DNA from: Myxococcales bacterium
GTDB taxonomy: Bacteria; Myxococcota_A; Polyangia; Haliangiales; Haliangiaceae
Assembly: GCA_016717005.1 (NCBI GenBank)
Contig: JADJUF010000020.1
Span: forward strand, 1-64,000
Direction: 5' to 3'
Length of the DNA stretch: 64,000 bases
The position numbers and the translations under genes were made by a program. Under the pieces are notes generated by a model. It was not told the DNA's origin, did no database searches, and saw only the letters and a list, made by a program, of their open reading frames with translations. Shown piece by piece: positions 1 to 7,513 of the stretch; within the stretch, counting starts at the first letter, position 1; each line of letters starts with the position of its first letter.

Positions 1-69
1 CGGGTCGGCCAGTACGCCCGACGCTATCGCGGCGAGACCGAGTGCCCGAAAGCGGCGCCCGCGCCATGA
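1..69 (+). CDS. C-terminal end of a gene cut by the window edge
   Basis: Frame 1 is open from the first base to a TGA at 67-69 and gives 22 residues ending in CPKAAPAP. The short tail is rich in Arg and Tyr. Nothing in it identifies a family. It is called a gene end only because the frame is open with a high-GC third position and because the next gene begins after a repeat-filled spacer. It could be chance. Confidence 0.35.
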   Translation, partial: RVGQYARRYRGETECPKAAPAP

Positions 70-149
70 CCCGTGGGCGGTCGGCCGGTACAGTCACGCG
101 GGCACACCGCGGGTCGCAAGCGGCGCACTGGCGTCGCGGGCGGGACCGC

Positions 150-207
150 TCGATCCGATCGCCCTCGATCCTTCGATCCGATCGGCCACCGCCACCCGGC
201 TTCGGGG
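150..207. repeat. Dispersed GATCCGATCGG / CCACCCGGTTTCGG repeat, degenerate copies
   Basis: A partial copy (cgatccgatcg at 151-161) is followed by a nearly complete one at 174-207, containing GATCCGATCGG, GCCACCCGGCTTCGG and a GGGG end. The repeat finishes five bases before the ATG at 212, so its G-rich end may double as the ribosome-binding region of that gene. Same family as the array at 4985-5216. Confidence 0.7.
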
Positions 208-211
208 ACAG

Positions 212-1051
212 ATGATGAGAACCCTGCTGGTCGCCGCGGTCGCGCTCTCGGCGTGCGAGCGCGCGGGCACGACGCCAGACTTCGGTCGGCCCGAGCTCAC
301 GCGCTCGACGCTCGACGGGACGACGACGTGCGTCCTCAGCAAGGGGCGCGTCGGGTGCCGTGGCGACAACACGCGGGGGCTCGTGGGCAGCGGCGACCTG
401 CGCCGCGACGTCGAGGCGTACCGCGCGGTGCGGATCCCGACGCGGGTCGTCGACCTCGCGATGACCCCGACGCGCAACGCGGTCTGCGCGCTGGATGTCC
501 ACGGCGACGTGTGGTGCTGGGGGATCAACCTCGGCCTGCTCGGCCCAGATGTGCCACGGTACCGCGGCCACGCACCGGCCCCGTCGATCGCACCGCCGAC
601 CCGCGTCGCCGGGATGCCCCCCATCGCCAGCGTGACGCTCTGGGCCTTCCATGCGTGCGCGGTGTCGCGCGCGGGGCAGGTCTACTGCTGGGGCGTCAAC
701 GATCGAGGCCAGGTCGCTGACCCTCATGTCGTCGCACGGCGCGTCGTGCTCACGCCACGCGCCGTCAGCCTGCCGGCGCCAGCGCAGGGGATGTACTTGC
801 AAGACGCGCAGACCTGCGCGCTCCTGAGTGATCGATCGCTGTCCTGCTGGGGCGGGAACTTCGCGGACGACGCCGGCCGCCGACCGCTGTTCGAGCCCAC
901 GCAGGTCGCCACCGACGTGACCGAGGTGAGCGTGGACCAGCGGAGCGAGCAGTCGTGCGTCGTCGCCGCCGGCGGAAGGCAGTGCTGGTCGGCGCGCGAC
1001 GACGACACCGACCGGCAGTTCGACGCGCTGTTCCCCGCTGACCTCGATTGA
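212..1051 (+). CDS. RCC1-like repeat lipoprotein
   Basis: A 279-residue secreted protein. The N-terminus MMRTLLVAAVALSAC is a short signal peptide with lipobox LSAC (Cys15), so it should be lipid-anchored after export. The rest contains four RCC1-like repeats seen as CALD..GDVWCWG, CAVSRAGQVYCWG, CALLSDRSLSCWG and CVVAAGG.QCW. Regularly paired Cys and Trp residues suggest a disulfide-stabilised partial beta-propeller. Such lipoproteins are common in myxobacteria, usually with six or more repeats, so this one is short. The start at 212 gives an uninterrupted signal peptide; a second ATG at 215 is equally possible. Role unknown, probably surface binding. Confidence 0.75.
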   Translation: MMRTLLVAAVALSACERAGTTPDFGRPELTRSTLDGTTTCVLSKGRVGCRGDNTRGLVGSGDLRRDVEAYRAVRIPTRVVDLAMTPTRNAVCALDVHGDVWCWGINLGLLGPDVPRYRGHAPAPSIAPPTRVAGMPPIASVTLWAFHACAVSRAGQVYCWGVNDRGQVADPHVVARRVVLTPRAVSLPAPAQGMYLQDAQTCALLSDRSLSCWGGNFADDAGRRPLFEPTQVATDVTEVSVDQRSEQSCVVAAGGRQCWSARDDDTDRQFDALFPADLD

Positions 1052-1139
1052 ACGCGGGCCAGCGCCGGCATCCGATCGGCTGTCGCCGGATCGCGAGCGC
1101 ATCCATTCGAAGCCGTCGCCTCCGTGCTACCGTCGTTCG

Positions 1140-1805
1140 ATGGAGACAGTGGTGTTCGCCGAGAATCGTTCGGCGAACGTGACGCCAGGGGTCATCGCGC
1201 CGAAGTTCGGTGAGGGCTGTGTCTGTTGCGGCGCGGTTACATCGCGGACGCAGCTCTACGATCCAAGCACGGATCGCATCCGGTGCGAGGCGATCCCGGT
1301 GCCGGTGTGCGGCGACTGTCCGCGGCACGCCATGATCACGCCGACCGGGATCATCCTGCCGGCGTCGGCGCTCCTGCTCGGCGCCATTGTCGGTGGGCTC
1401 GGCATCCACCGCACAGGTGCGCGGCCGCACGACGCGGCGGTCATGATCGCCATTGGCGCCACGGTGGTGGTCGCCGGGTTGGCGTGGATCGCCGTGGCGA
1501 CGGTGCGCACGCGGCGGTGGCGTCGCGCCGGCCACCACCCTGCGCTGACCATGAGCGTCGACAACGGGCGGTGCGTGCTCAGCACCACGAACGTCGCGCT
1601 CGTCAACGAGCTCATCGCCAACAACCGGTTCGCGCGGCGGCGACCGGGGCGCGGCGGACGTGGGCAGGTGCCGGAGGCCCGGGTCGTGAGCTCCGCCGTG
1701 GCGCCCGACCTCGACGCGCTCACCCCCGAGGAGAAGGCGCGGCTCCTCGCCGAGACCCTCGGGCAGCGGCCGCCCGGCGCCTCGGACCGACAACGCCCCC
1801 GATAG
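1140..1805 (+). CDS. Two-helix membrane protein with N-terminal Cys cluster
   Basis: A 221-residue protein of no family I recognise. Residues 27-30 (CVCC) and 49-60 (C, then CGDC) form a zinc-ribbon-like cluster before two predicted membrane helices at about 68-89 and 100-122. A basic stretch (RTRRWRR) follows, then a soluble C-terminal domain of about 95 residues ending in an acidic segment, LTPEEKARLLAE. The topology suggests a membrane protein with cytosolic ends; the Cys pairs could bind zinc. It stands alone, about 90 bp after the RCC1-like gene. Confidence 0.65.
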   Translation: METVVFAENRSANVTPGVIAPKFGEGCVCCGAVTSRTQLYDPSTDRIRCEAIPVPVCGDCPRHAMITPTGIILPASALLLGAIVGGLGIHRTGARPHDAAVMIAIGATVVVAGLAWIAVATVRTRRWRRAGHHPALTMSVDNGRCVLSTTNVALVNELIANNRFARRRPGRGGRGQVPEARVVSSAVAPDLDALTPEEKARLLAETLGQRPPGASDRQRPR

Positions 1806-2062
1806 GTGGCGCTCGAACAGCGCGTTCGATTCCCCATCGCTCCGCCTGCAGGGGCCGGCACGCGTCAGCGCGAAGCGCAGCTCGGCGAGCCAGCCCGCGC
1901 GAAAGCCAATGAATCCTGCCAGCATGCCCGCAGCGCCTACGGCACACGTGGTGCGCGCGCAGCACCCGACCGCTGACCGCGCGGAGGCGGTGCGGTACCC
2001 TCGGGTCGTCGCCACGGCGTTCCCGTGAAGCTGCGCCACCCTCGTCACGAGAAGAACCCACC

Positions 2063-2980
2063 ATGATCCGAGCGCTCGTCCTCATCCTCACCGTGCATCT
2101 GCTCGCCTGCGGAGGTTCGACGCCGGGTGCCGCGAGGCCGGGCGGCGAAACCGGTGGCGCCAGCGGGGACGAGCGCGCCGATGATGGAACGGCCGACGAC
2201 GCAACGGCATCGCCCGACAAGCCCGGCCGCAAGGCGCGTGATTCGGGCGAGTTCGCGATCAATCACGGCGACGCATCGTCGCGCCCGACGAACGCCAAGC
2301 TCAAGGCCACGGACACCGAGGCCGCGGTCCGGTTCTTCGTCATCGACAAGGACAAGGGGCCGATCGCGGGGATCGTCATCTCGCTGACCGCGCCCACCGG
2401 CGAGAAGTACTACACCGGGGAGACCGACGCCGAGGGGTTCGCGGAGGTGCTGGTCCCGATCGGCGCGAAGTACGACCTGATCTACTTGAGCCTCGGCCGT
2501 CGCGACGTCGCCGCGCAGGTCGCGGTCGCGGACGAGCCGCGCCTCAACCTGAAGCTCACGCTGCGCTACAAGCGGGAGGACCTGGTCGCCCCGCCGATCG
2601 TGGCGGCGACGCCGAGCGAGCCGGCGCCAAGCGAGCCCCCGCCGCGGTTCGTGCTCCAGGACGTGCAGTTCGAGACCGGGAAGGCCACGCTGACCGGCGA
2701 CTCGCACGCGCGCCTCGACAGCGTCGTCGAGTACATGGCGCACAAGCCGTCGGCCACCTTCGAGATCTCGGGCCACACCGACAACGTCGGCAGCAAGAAG
2801 AAGAACAAGCGGCTGTCACAAGAACGCGCCGACGCGGTCCGTGCCTACCTCGTCGCGAAGGGCATCGAGGCTAGCCGCATCCAGGCCGTCGGCTACGGTG
2901 ACGAGCGGCCCATCGCGCCCAACGACACCCCCGACGGTCGCCAGCAGAACCGACGGATCGAGGCCATGGAGTCGTTGTAG
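2063..2980 (+). CDS. OmpA-family peptidoglycan-binding lipoprotein
   Basis: A 305-residue lipoprotein: signal peptide with lipobox LLAC (Cys16), a low-complexity linker to about residue 60, a transthyretin-like beta domain at about 86-170, and a C-terminal OmpA domain at about 196-305. The OmpA hallmarks are visible: GHTDNVG (237-243), LSQERADAVRAYL, GYGDERPIAPN and GRQQNRRIE. The family binds diaminopimelate in peptidoglycan, so this protein probably tethers the outer membrane to the wall. Its last 13 codons and stop are repeated in frame immediately downstream. Confidence 0.9.
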   Translation: MIRALVLILTVHLLACGGSTPGAARPGGETGGASGDERADDGTADDATASPDKPGRKARDSGEFAINHGDASSRPTNAKLKATDTEAAVRFFVIDKDKGPIAGIVISLTAPTGEKYYTGETDAEGFAEVLVPIGAKYDLIYLSLGRRDVAAQVAVADEPRLNLKLTLRYKREDLVAPPIVAATPSEPAPSEPPPRFVLQDVQFETGKATLTGDSHARLDSVVEYMAHKPSATFEISGHTDNVGSKKKNKRLSQERADAVRAYLVAKGIEASRIQAVGYGDERPIAPNDTPDGRQQNRRIEAMESL

Positions 2981-3030
2981 CGCCGACAGCAGAACCGACG
3001 GATCGAGGCCATGGAGTCGTTGTAGCGCCG
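2942..3030. repeat. 45-bp tandem duplication covering the 3' end and stop codon of the OmpA gene
   Basis: The segment from CAGCAGAACCGACGG through the TAG and the following cgccg occurs twice in tandem (2942-2985 and 2987-3030) with a period of exactly 45 bp. Because 45 is a multiple of three, the second copy continues the reading frame after the stop at 2978-2980 and ends at another TAG at 3023-3025. It abuts a partial dispersed repeat at 3031. Confidence 0.9.
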
Positions 3031-3058
3031 GGGATCCGATCGGCTGCCACGCAGGTTC
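3031..3058. repeat. Dispersed repeat, partial copy
   Basis: GGGATCCGATCGGCTGCCACGCAGG followed by ttcga matches the first two thirds of the family unit and then diverges. It directly follows the 45-bp duplication. Confidence 0.65.
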
Positions 3059-3161
3059 GAGGCTCGCTTCGATGCGCGCTGTTCGGCCGGCGGAGCGCGT
3101 CGCAGCCCAGGATCGTGATCATCGGCAACCACGACCACGCGCGGTCGATACGCGTGGCACC

Positions 3162-4193
3162 ATGACGCTCGCTGACCGCCCTACGATGACGTCGCCGCCG
3201 CCCACTTCCCCATCTCCGCCGTCGCCCCGACCGAATGGACCAGGGGCCGACGGCCGCAGCCGCCGACCACGTCGCCGCCGCAGCAAGCGAGCGCCTCGGG
3301 GCCCCGGCGGCTCGACGACGCGCGGCGGCGCGCAGCTGCTGTCGCTCGCGCTGGTCGTGCTCGGCGCGGACCGAGCGCACGCCGACGGCCCCGCGCCGCA
3401 CGCGCCGGTACGCTTCACGACGCTCGCGCCCGATGGGATTCGTTCCGAGGTCAACGTCGAGCTCGCTACCGGTGACATCGAGACCGCCCGCAGCGGCATC
3501 GACGCCAGCGGGATCCACATCGATGCGCAGTACGTCGTCGCGCGCGGCGCTGGCGGCTACGGACGCCTCGGTGGCGTCCGGGAGACGTATCGGCCGCCCT
3601 TCAACGACCGCACCACGAGGCTCGCGGGCGCCGAGGTGGGTGGGTTCGAGCGGCTGCGCACGGCGTGGGGGGCGATCACCGGACGCCTCGGCGTGTCGGT
3701 CCCCACGCTCCCGCGCGCGGAGTACCCACTCGCCGCGCTGAGCGTGGTGCGCGCGCGCCGGCCGTCGGACCTGGCGTGGATCCAGTGGGGCCAGCCCCTC
3801 CGGCTGCGCCTGGCCGTGGCACCCACGTTCGTGCGCGGTGCGTGGACGGCGCGCCTCGACACCGGCCTGGACGCGCCGCTCGATCGCACCGCCGCCGAGA
3901 TCATCTCGAGCTACCACCTCGATCTGGCGATCGGCGCGCGGGCCGGCTGCGCCGCCGCGACCATCGAGTACTCGATGTTCGGGTCGACCGGCGACGCGCC
4001 CCAGTACCATCGGCATCTGGTGACGCTGGGCGGGCAATACCAGCTCCAGCGCGTCATCGTGAGCGCCCGCCTCGGCACGCCGTTCACCAGCGGTGGGCCC
4101 CCCGGCCCGCCAGCCCCGGACCTCATCGATCCGCTCCCCGTGCGCCCGGGCGAGTTCGTCGCGTTCACGCTAGGCCTCAGCGTGGCGCTGTAG
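3162..4193 (+). CDS. Predicted outer-membrane beta-barrel protein
   Basis: From the ATG at 3162 this gives 343 residues; an in-frame ATG at 3186 is possible. The first 55 residues are Pro/Ser-rich then strongly Arg-rich, followed by a hydrophobic stretch (LLSLALVVLG) and an AHADG cleavage-like site, i.e. a signal peptide with an unusually long basic leader. The mature part has alternating hydrophobic/polar strands and ends in FVAFTLGLSVAL, typical of a C-terminal outer-membrane beta strand. There is no enzyme motif. Probable small porin-like or surface protein; no specific family recognised. Confidence 0.6.
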   Translation: MTLADRPTMTSPPPTSPSPPSPRPNGPGADGRSRRPRRRRSKRAPRGPGGSTTRGGAQLLSLALVVLGADRAHADGPAPHAPVRFTTLAPDGIRSEVNVELATGDIETARSGIDASGIHIDAQYVVARGAGGYGRLGGVRETYRPPFNDRTTRLAGAEVGGFERLRTAWGAITGRLGVSVPTLPRAEYPLAALSVVRARRPSDLAWIQWGQPLRLRLAVAPTFVRGAWTARLDTGLDAPLDRTAAEIISSYHLDLAIGARAGCAAATIEYSMFGSTGDAPQYHRHLVTLGGQYQLQRVIVSARLGTPFTSGGPPGPPAPDLIDPLPVRPGEFVAFTLGLSVAL

Positions 4194-4204
4194 CCCGCGC
4201 GCCC

Positions 4205-4243
4205 TCGATCACGCGCTCCGATCGGCCGCCACCCGGAACAGGG
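4205..4243. repeat. Dispersed repeat, degenerate copy
   Basis: CGCTCCGATCGGCCGCCACCCGG followed by aacaggggg keeps the CCGATCGG and CCACCCGG cores of the family and the G-rich end. It lies 12 bp after the stop of the barrel gene. Confidence 0.6.
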
Positions 4244-4383
4244 GGAGCGTCATCGCGTACCAGGGCCGGAGCCGGCGGTGCAACGGCTCGGCTCCGCCCT
4301 CGACCTCAACCGGCGCGAGGGACCAGCGCATGCTTGCTCAACAGGGTTGCCGCGGCGTGGTTGCGCCCCCAAGCTACCGGCCC

Positions 4384-4986
4384 ATGGGGGTCACCTCTCA
4401 CATTGTGCCGGTCCACGACTTCGATGCCGACGCGCACGCCGAAGCCATCCGCGAGTACGGCGCGGACGACAAGGACCACCGCGCAGATCTGGCGCGGATC
4501 GCGGAGGTCAAGCGCGGACTCGCCAGGCTGACCGCGGCGCAGCGCCGATCGTCGCGCTGGCCCACGAGAGCCGAGCTCAAACAGACGATGGCGCAGCTGG
4601 GCCGCGACGGCGGCTACGCATTCAGCCTCGCGCCGCACCGGGGCCCCTGGACCGAGGGATCACTGATCAAGACGAAGCCGGGCCGCCGCGAGGTGATCGC
4701 GAGCATGTTGCACGTGCACACGCTGCGCGACGGCACCTACCACTGTGCCGGCGAACCGGACATCCTGCACCGCTTCGCGAGGGCGATCTCCCTCGTCGCC
4801 GGACCGCAGGTGACGTTCCTCGGCCACGACTATAGCCCCGCGGTCTACACCGCGCTGTTCGTCGCGGAGGCGGCCTCGGCGCCATCCCCGGAGCCGAAGG
4901 CCAAGACCAAGACCAAGGCCAAGGCCAAGGCCAAGACCAAGGCCAAGACCAAGGCCAAGCCGAAGGGCTCCAGAACCTCCCTCTGA
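4384..4986 (+). CDS. Conserved hypothetical protein with lysine/alanine-rich C-terminal tail
   Basis: From the ATG at 4384 (MGVTSHIVPVHDF) the product has 200 residues; an ATG at 4330 would add 18 less convincing ones. The first 160 residues look like a compact globular domain of unknown function (GHDYSPAVYTALF near its end). The last 30 are almost only K, A, T and P, encoded by a tandem aaggccaagacc-type repeat, like the tails of histone H1-like bacterial DNA-binding proteins. The tail may bind nucleic acid; that is inference. The gene runs directly into the main array of the dispersed repeat, and its stop lies inside the first unit. Confidence 0.65.
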   Translation: MGVTSHIVPVHDFDADAHAEAIREYGADDKDHRADLARIAEVKRGLARLTAAQRRSSRWPTRAELKQTMAQLGRDGGYAFSLAPHRGPWTEGSLIKTKPGRREVIASMLHVHTLRDGTYHCAGEPDILHRFARAISLVAGPQVTFLGHDYSPAVYTALFVAEAASAPSPEPKAKTKTKAKAKAKTKAKTKAKPKGSRTSL

Positions 4987-5216
4987 TCCGATCGGCTGCC
5001 ACCCGGTTTCGGCTGCCACCTTTCGGCTGCCACCCGGTTTCGGGGGATCCGATCGGCTGCCACCCGGTTTCGGGGGGGCCCTGATCCGATCCTCTGATCC
5101 GATCGGCTGCCATCCGGTTTCGGGCCATCCGGTTTCGGGGATCCGATCGGCTGCCACCCGGTTTCGGCTGCCACCCGGTTTCGGGGCCACCCGGTTTCGG
5201 CCACCCGGTTTCGGCG
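4985..5216. repeat. Main array of the dispersed repeat
   Basis: About 230 bp made of the family unit in full and shortened forms. I count nine CCACCCGGTTTCGG (or CCATCCGG) cores plus one shortened CCACCTTTCGG, and four GATCCGATCGG halves plus one GATCCGATCCTC. The full unit is about 30 bp and contains the palindrome CCGATCGG; the 14-17-bp CCACCCGGTTTCGG half also repeats alone. The unit has no stop codon in any of the six frames, so spurious open frames cross it. It separates the Lys-tail gene from a lipoprotein gene. No coding role is apparent. Confidence 0.9.
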
Positions 5217-5247
5217 CGCGCGTGTGCGAGTATCGCGACGCCCAGCC

Positions 5248-5577
5248 ATGCCGCACCCTCCGCGTCGCCATCGTCGCCGCATCGCGCTCGCCCCGCTGCT
5301 CGTCGTCGCCGCCGTCACCACGGCGTGCGGCTCGAAGGCGCCGAGCGCTGCCAACCAGCAGATCTGCGAGCAGGCCGCGGCACGCTACGTACGCTGCGTC
5401 GGCGAGGAGCTCGGCCCCGAGGCGCAGCGCATGGCCGCGTCGCCCGACAAGGACGGCGTCGCCGCCTGCGCGCGCAGCCAGCGGACCGTCGACTGGTATC
5501 GCGACAAGTGCCTGCCGACGACGACGTGCAAGGCGTTCATGGACTGCACGCTCGACCTGGCGATGCAGGAGCCGTAG
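5248..5577 (+). CDS. Small Cys-containing lipoprotein
   Basis: Start ATG at 5248 (MPHPPRRHRRR) gives 109 residues: a strongly basic n-region, a hydrophobic core (LAPLLVVAAV) and lipobox TTAC. The mature part has six more Cys in the pattern C..C....C.....C....C....C (CEQ, RCV, AAC, KCLP, TTC, MDC), suggesting a small disulfide-bonded periplasmic domain. An in-frame ATG at 5224 would only lengthen the basic leader. After its TAG the frame stays open, with strong G/C in third positions, for 57 codons to TGA at 5749-5751 (Pro/Ala-rich, then HPHGCEV), so the original protein may have been longer. Confidence 0.65.
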   Translation: MPHPPRRHRRRIALAPLLVVAAVTTACGSKAPSAANQQICEQAAARYVRCVGEELGPEAQRMAASPDKDGVAACARSQRTVDWYRDKCLPTTTCKAFMDCTLDLAMQEP

Positions 5578-5803
5578 CCGCGCCAGCCCGCGCTGCCAGC
5601 TGCGCTGCCACCCGCGCCGGCGCCAACCGGCGCGTCGCCGCCACCGGTGGCCTCGTCCGGCGCCCCTGAGCGGGGCGGCGCGGACGGTGCGCTCGGCCAT
5701 CCCCACGGCTGCGAGGTGCTCGCGATCTCCACGATACCGTCGTCCACCTGAGCCGCCTGGCGATTTCGCCTTCCGCTCGCGAGCGGCCGGCGTCTATGGG
5801 GGT

Positions 5804-6400
5804 ATGACGCTGGTGGCCGTGGCCCCCGACCCCGATCCGCCACCCGCGATCGATCCGACCGTGGCCCGGGCCCAGGCCGGCGATCGCGACGCGTTCGCGC
5901 AGCTGTACCACCAGCACGTCGATCGCGTGTACGCGCGGCTGACCCGGCTGGTGGGGCCGGTGCCCGAGCGCGACGATCTGTTGCAGCAGACGTTCCTGCA
6001 GGTCCACCGCGGGCTGCCCACGTTCCGCGGCGACGCCAGCGTCGCGACGTACATCCACCGCGTCGCGGTCAACGTCGCGCTCGATCACCTGCGCGCGCGC
6101 CGCCGCCGCCCGCTCGACCTCGACGACGCGGCGGTGACCGCGATGGCCGCCGCCGCGCCCGACCCGGCGGCCCGCGCCGCCAGCCGGCAGGACCTGGCGC
6201 GGGTGTTCGCGTGGCTCGGCGAGCTGACGCCCGAGCAGCGCGTCGCGTTCGTGTTGACCGCGATCGAGGGCCTGACCGCGCGGGAGGCCGGCGCGCTGCT
6301 CGGCGCCAGCCCCGACGCGGTGAAGCAGCGCGCCCTGGCGGCGCGCCGCGCGCTGCTCACCGCGCTGGCCGCGGCCGATCGCCCGTGGAGGAAGCCATGA
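5804..6400 (+). CDS. ECF-subfamily RNA polymerase sigma factor
   Basis: A 198-residue sigma-70 family protein. Region 2 spans about residues 24-98 (AQAGDRDAFAQLYHQHVDRVY, DLLQQTFLQVHRGL and the promoter-melting segment TYIHRVAVNVALDHLR). Region 4 spans about 134-186 (LTPEQRVAFVLTAIEGLTAREAGALLG then SPDAVKQRALAARRAL, the helix-turn-helix). Length and two-domain layout are typical of ECF factors, which direct polymerase to stress or envelope regulons. Its stop overlaps the start of the next gene (ATGA), which encodes a membrane protein in the usual anti-sigma position. Confidence 0.9.
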   Translation: MTLVAVAPDPDPPPAIDPTVARAQAGDRDAFAQLYHQHVDRVYARLTRLVGPVPERDDLLQQTFLQVHRGLPTFRGDASVATYIHRVAVNVALDHLRARRRRPLDLDDAAVTAMAAAAPDPAARAASRQDLARVFAWLGELTPEQRVAFVLTAIEGLTAREAGALLGASPDAVKQRALAARRALLTALAAADRPWRKP

Positions 6401-7368
6401 TCGACGACGACGACGCGACCCTCGACCGGATGCTGGCGCAGGTCCGCGCGGCGCCGACGCCGCTGGCCGACGCCACGCGCGCCGACGTGCTGGCCCAGGT
6501 GCTGGCCGCGCCGCGCGCGACGCCGGCGGTCGATCCGATCGCGGTGGCCAGCCGCCGCCGGGCCTGGGTGGTGACCGCGGGCGTGGCGGTGGCCGCCGCC
6601 GCGGCGGTGGCGCTGTGGATCGTCGCGCGCGCGCCCGCGGCGCCCGCCCCGACGGCGCCGCCGATCGGCGCCGGCTCGGCGGGGGACGGCCCGGGCTCGC
6701 ACGCTGGCCCGGCCGCCGGCAGCGGCGGCGCGATGGCGGGCAGCGGCGGCAGCGGCAGCGGCGCACAGGCGGGCAGCGGCAGCGCGGCGCTCGACGGCGC
6801 GGCGGTGGCGCGCCAGCTCCTGCGGCTGGGGTACCTCGAGCTGTTCCAGCGCGCCGACGACCGCGCGATCGCGTCGCTGTACCCGGGCGCCGCCGCTCAG
6901 CTGGCCGCGCTGGCCGGCGATCCCATGGTCGATCCCCACGCCCGCTTCCTGGCCGCCGAGATCTTGTTCGTCCGCCAGCCCGGCTACCCAGCGCCGGCGC
7001 TGCGGCCGGCGCTGGCCGAGGTGTACGCGATCGCGCTGGGCCGCACCTACGGCCAGGTCCGCGGCGGCTGGCTCCCCGCCAACGCGTGGGGGCTCGCCTA
7101 TGACCTCGACGACGTCGGCGCCTCCGGCCGCCACCTGCTGGCCCTGGGGCCGGCCGCGCTGCCGGCGCTGCGGACGCTGCTCGACCGCGCCGAGGTCGTG
7201 CAGTACGAGGGCAGCGAGGACGCCACCGTCGGCAACGCCCGCGGCTACCGGGTCAAGGACCTCGCCGCGTACTTCATCGCCCGCCTGGCCGGGCGCCCGC
7301 TGGCGTTCCACCCGGCGCCCGCCGATCGCGATCGCGCGATCGCGTCGCTGATCGCGTCGCTGCCGTAA
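6397..7368 (+). CDS. Single-pass membrane protein coupled to the ECF sigma factor (putative anti-sigma partner)
   Basis: A 323-residue protein whose ATG overlaps the sigma-factor stop. It has an acidic N-terminal cytosolic domain of about 55 residues (MIDDDDATLDRML), one membrane helix at about 56-78, a Gly/Ser/Ala-rich linker at about 90-135 (repeated GSGG) and an extracytoplasmic domain of about 190 residues with HEAT-like helical character (LLALGPAALPALRTLLDRAE). The position and topology fit an anti-sigma factor, but no zinc-binding ZAS motif (HxxxCxxC) is present, so the regulatory role is inferred from context. Confidence 0.7.
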   Translation: MIDDDDATLDRMLAQVRAAPTPLADATRADVLAQVLAAPRATPAVDPIAVASRRRAWVVTAGVAVAAAAAVALWIVARAPAAPAPTAPPIGAGSAGDGPGSHAGPAAGSGGAMAGSGGSGSGAQAGSGSAALDGAAVARQLLRLGYLELFQRADDRAIASLYPGAAAQLAALAGDPMVDPHARFLAAEILFVRQPGYPAPALRPALAEVYAIALGRTYGQVRGGWLPANAWGLAYDLDDVGASGRHLLALGPAALPALRTLLDRAEVVQYEGSEDATVGNARGYRVKDLAAYFIARLAGRPLAFHPAPADRDRAIASLIASLP

Positions 7369-7407
7369 CCGGGTGGCGGTCGCCGACGGCGCGCGGCACA
7401 CGCGGCG

Positions 7408-7509
7408 CCCGGATCCCCTGATCCGATCGGCCCTGATCCGATCCCCTGATCCGATCGGCCGCCACCCGGTTTCGGGGGCGCCCGGATCGGCTGCCACCCG
7501 GTTTCGGCG
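7408..7509. repeat. Dispersed repeat cluster
   Basis: Several GATCCGATCGG and GATCCGATCCCC halves in a row are followed by two full endings, GCCGCCACCCGGTTTCGGGG and GCTGCCACCCGGTTTCGG. The cluster sits between the convergent genes ending at 7368 and 7514, and its last core finishes five bases before the hydrolase stop codon. Confidence 0.85.
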
Positions 7510-7513
7510 ATCG

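Noticed and set aside
1855..1960. Minus-strand frame reading MLAGFIGFRAGWLAELRFALTRAG
   Set aside because: It looks protein-like but is short, overlaps the coding region of a better plus-strand gene when extended, and has no family match that I can name.
4985..5216. CRISPR array
   Set aside because: Units are joined head to tail with no unique spacers of constant length and no cas genes.
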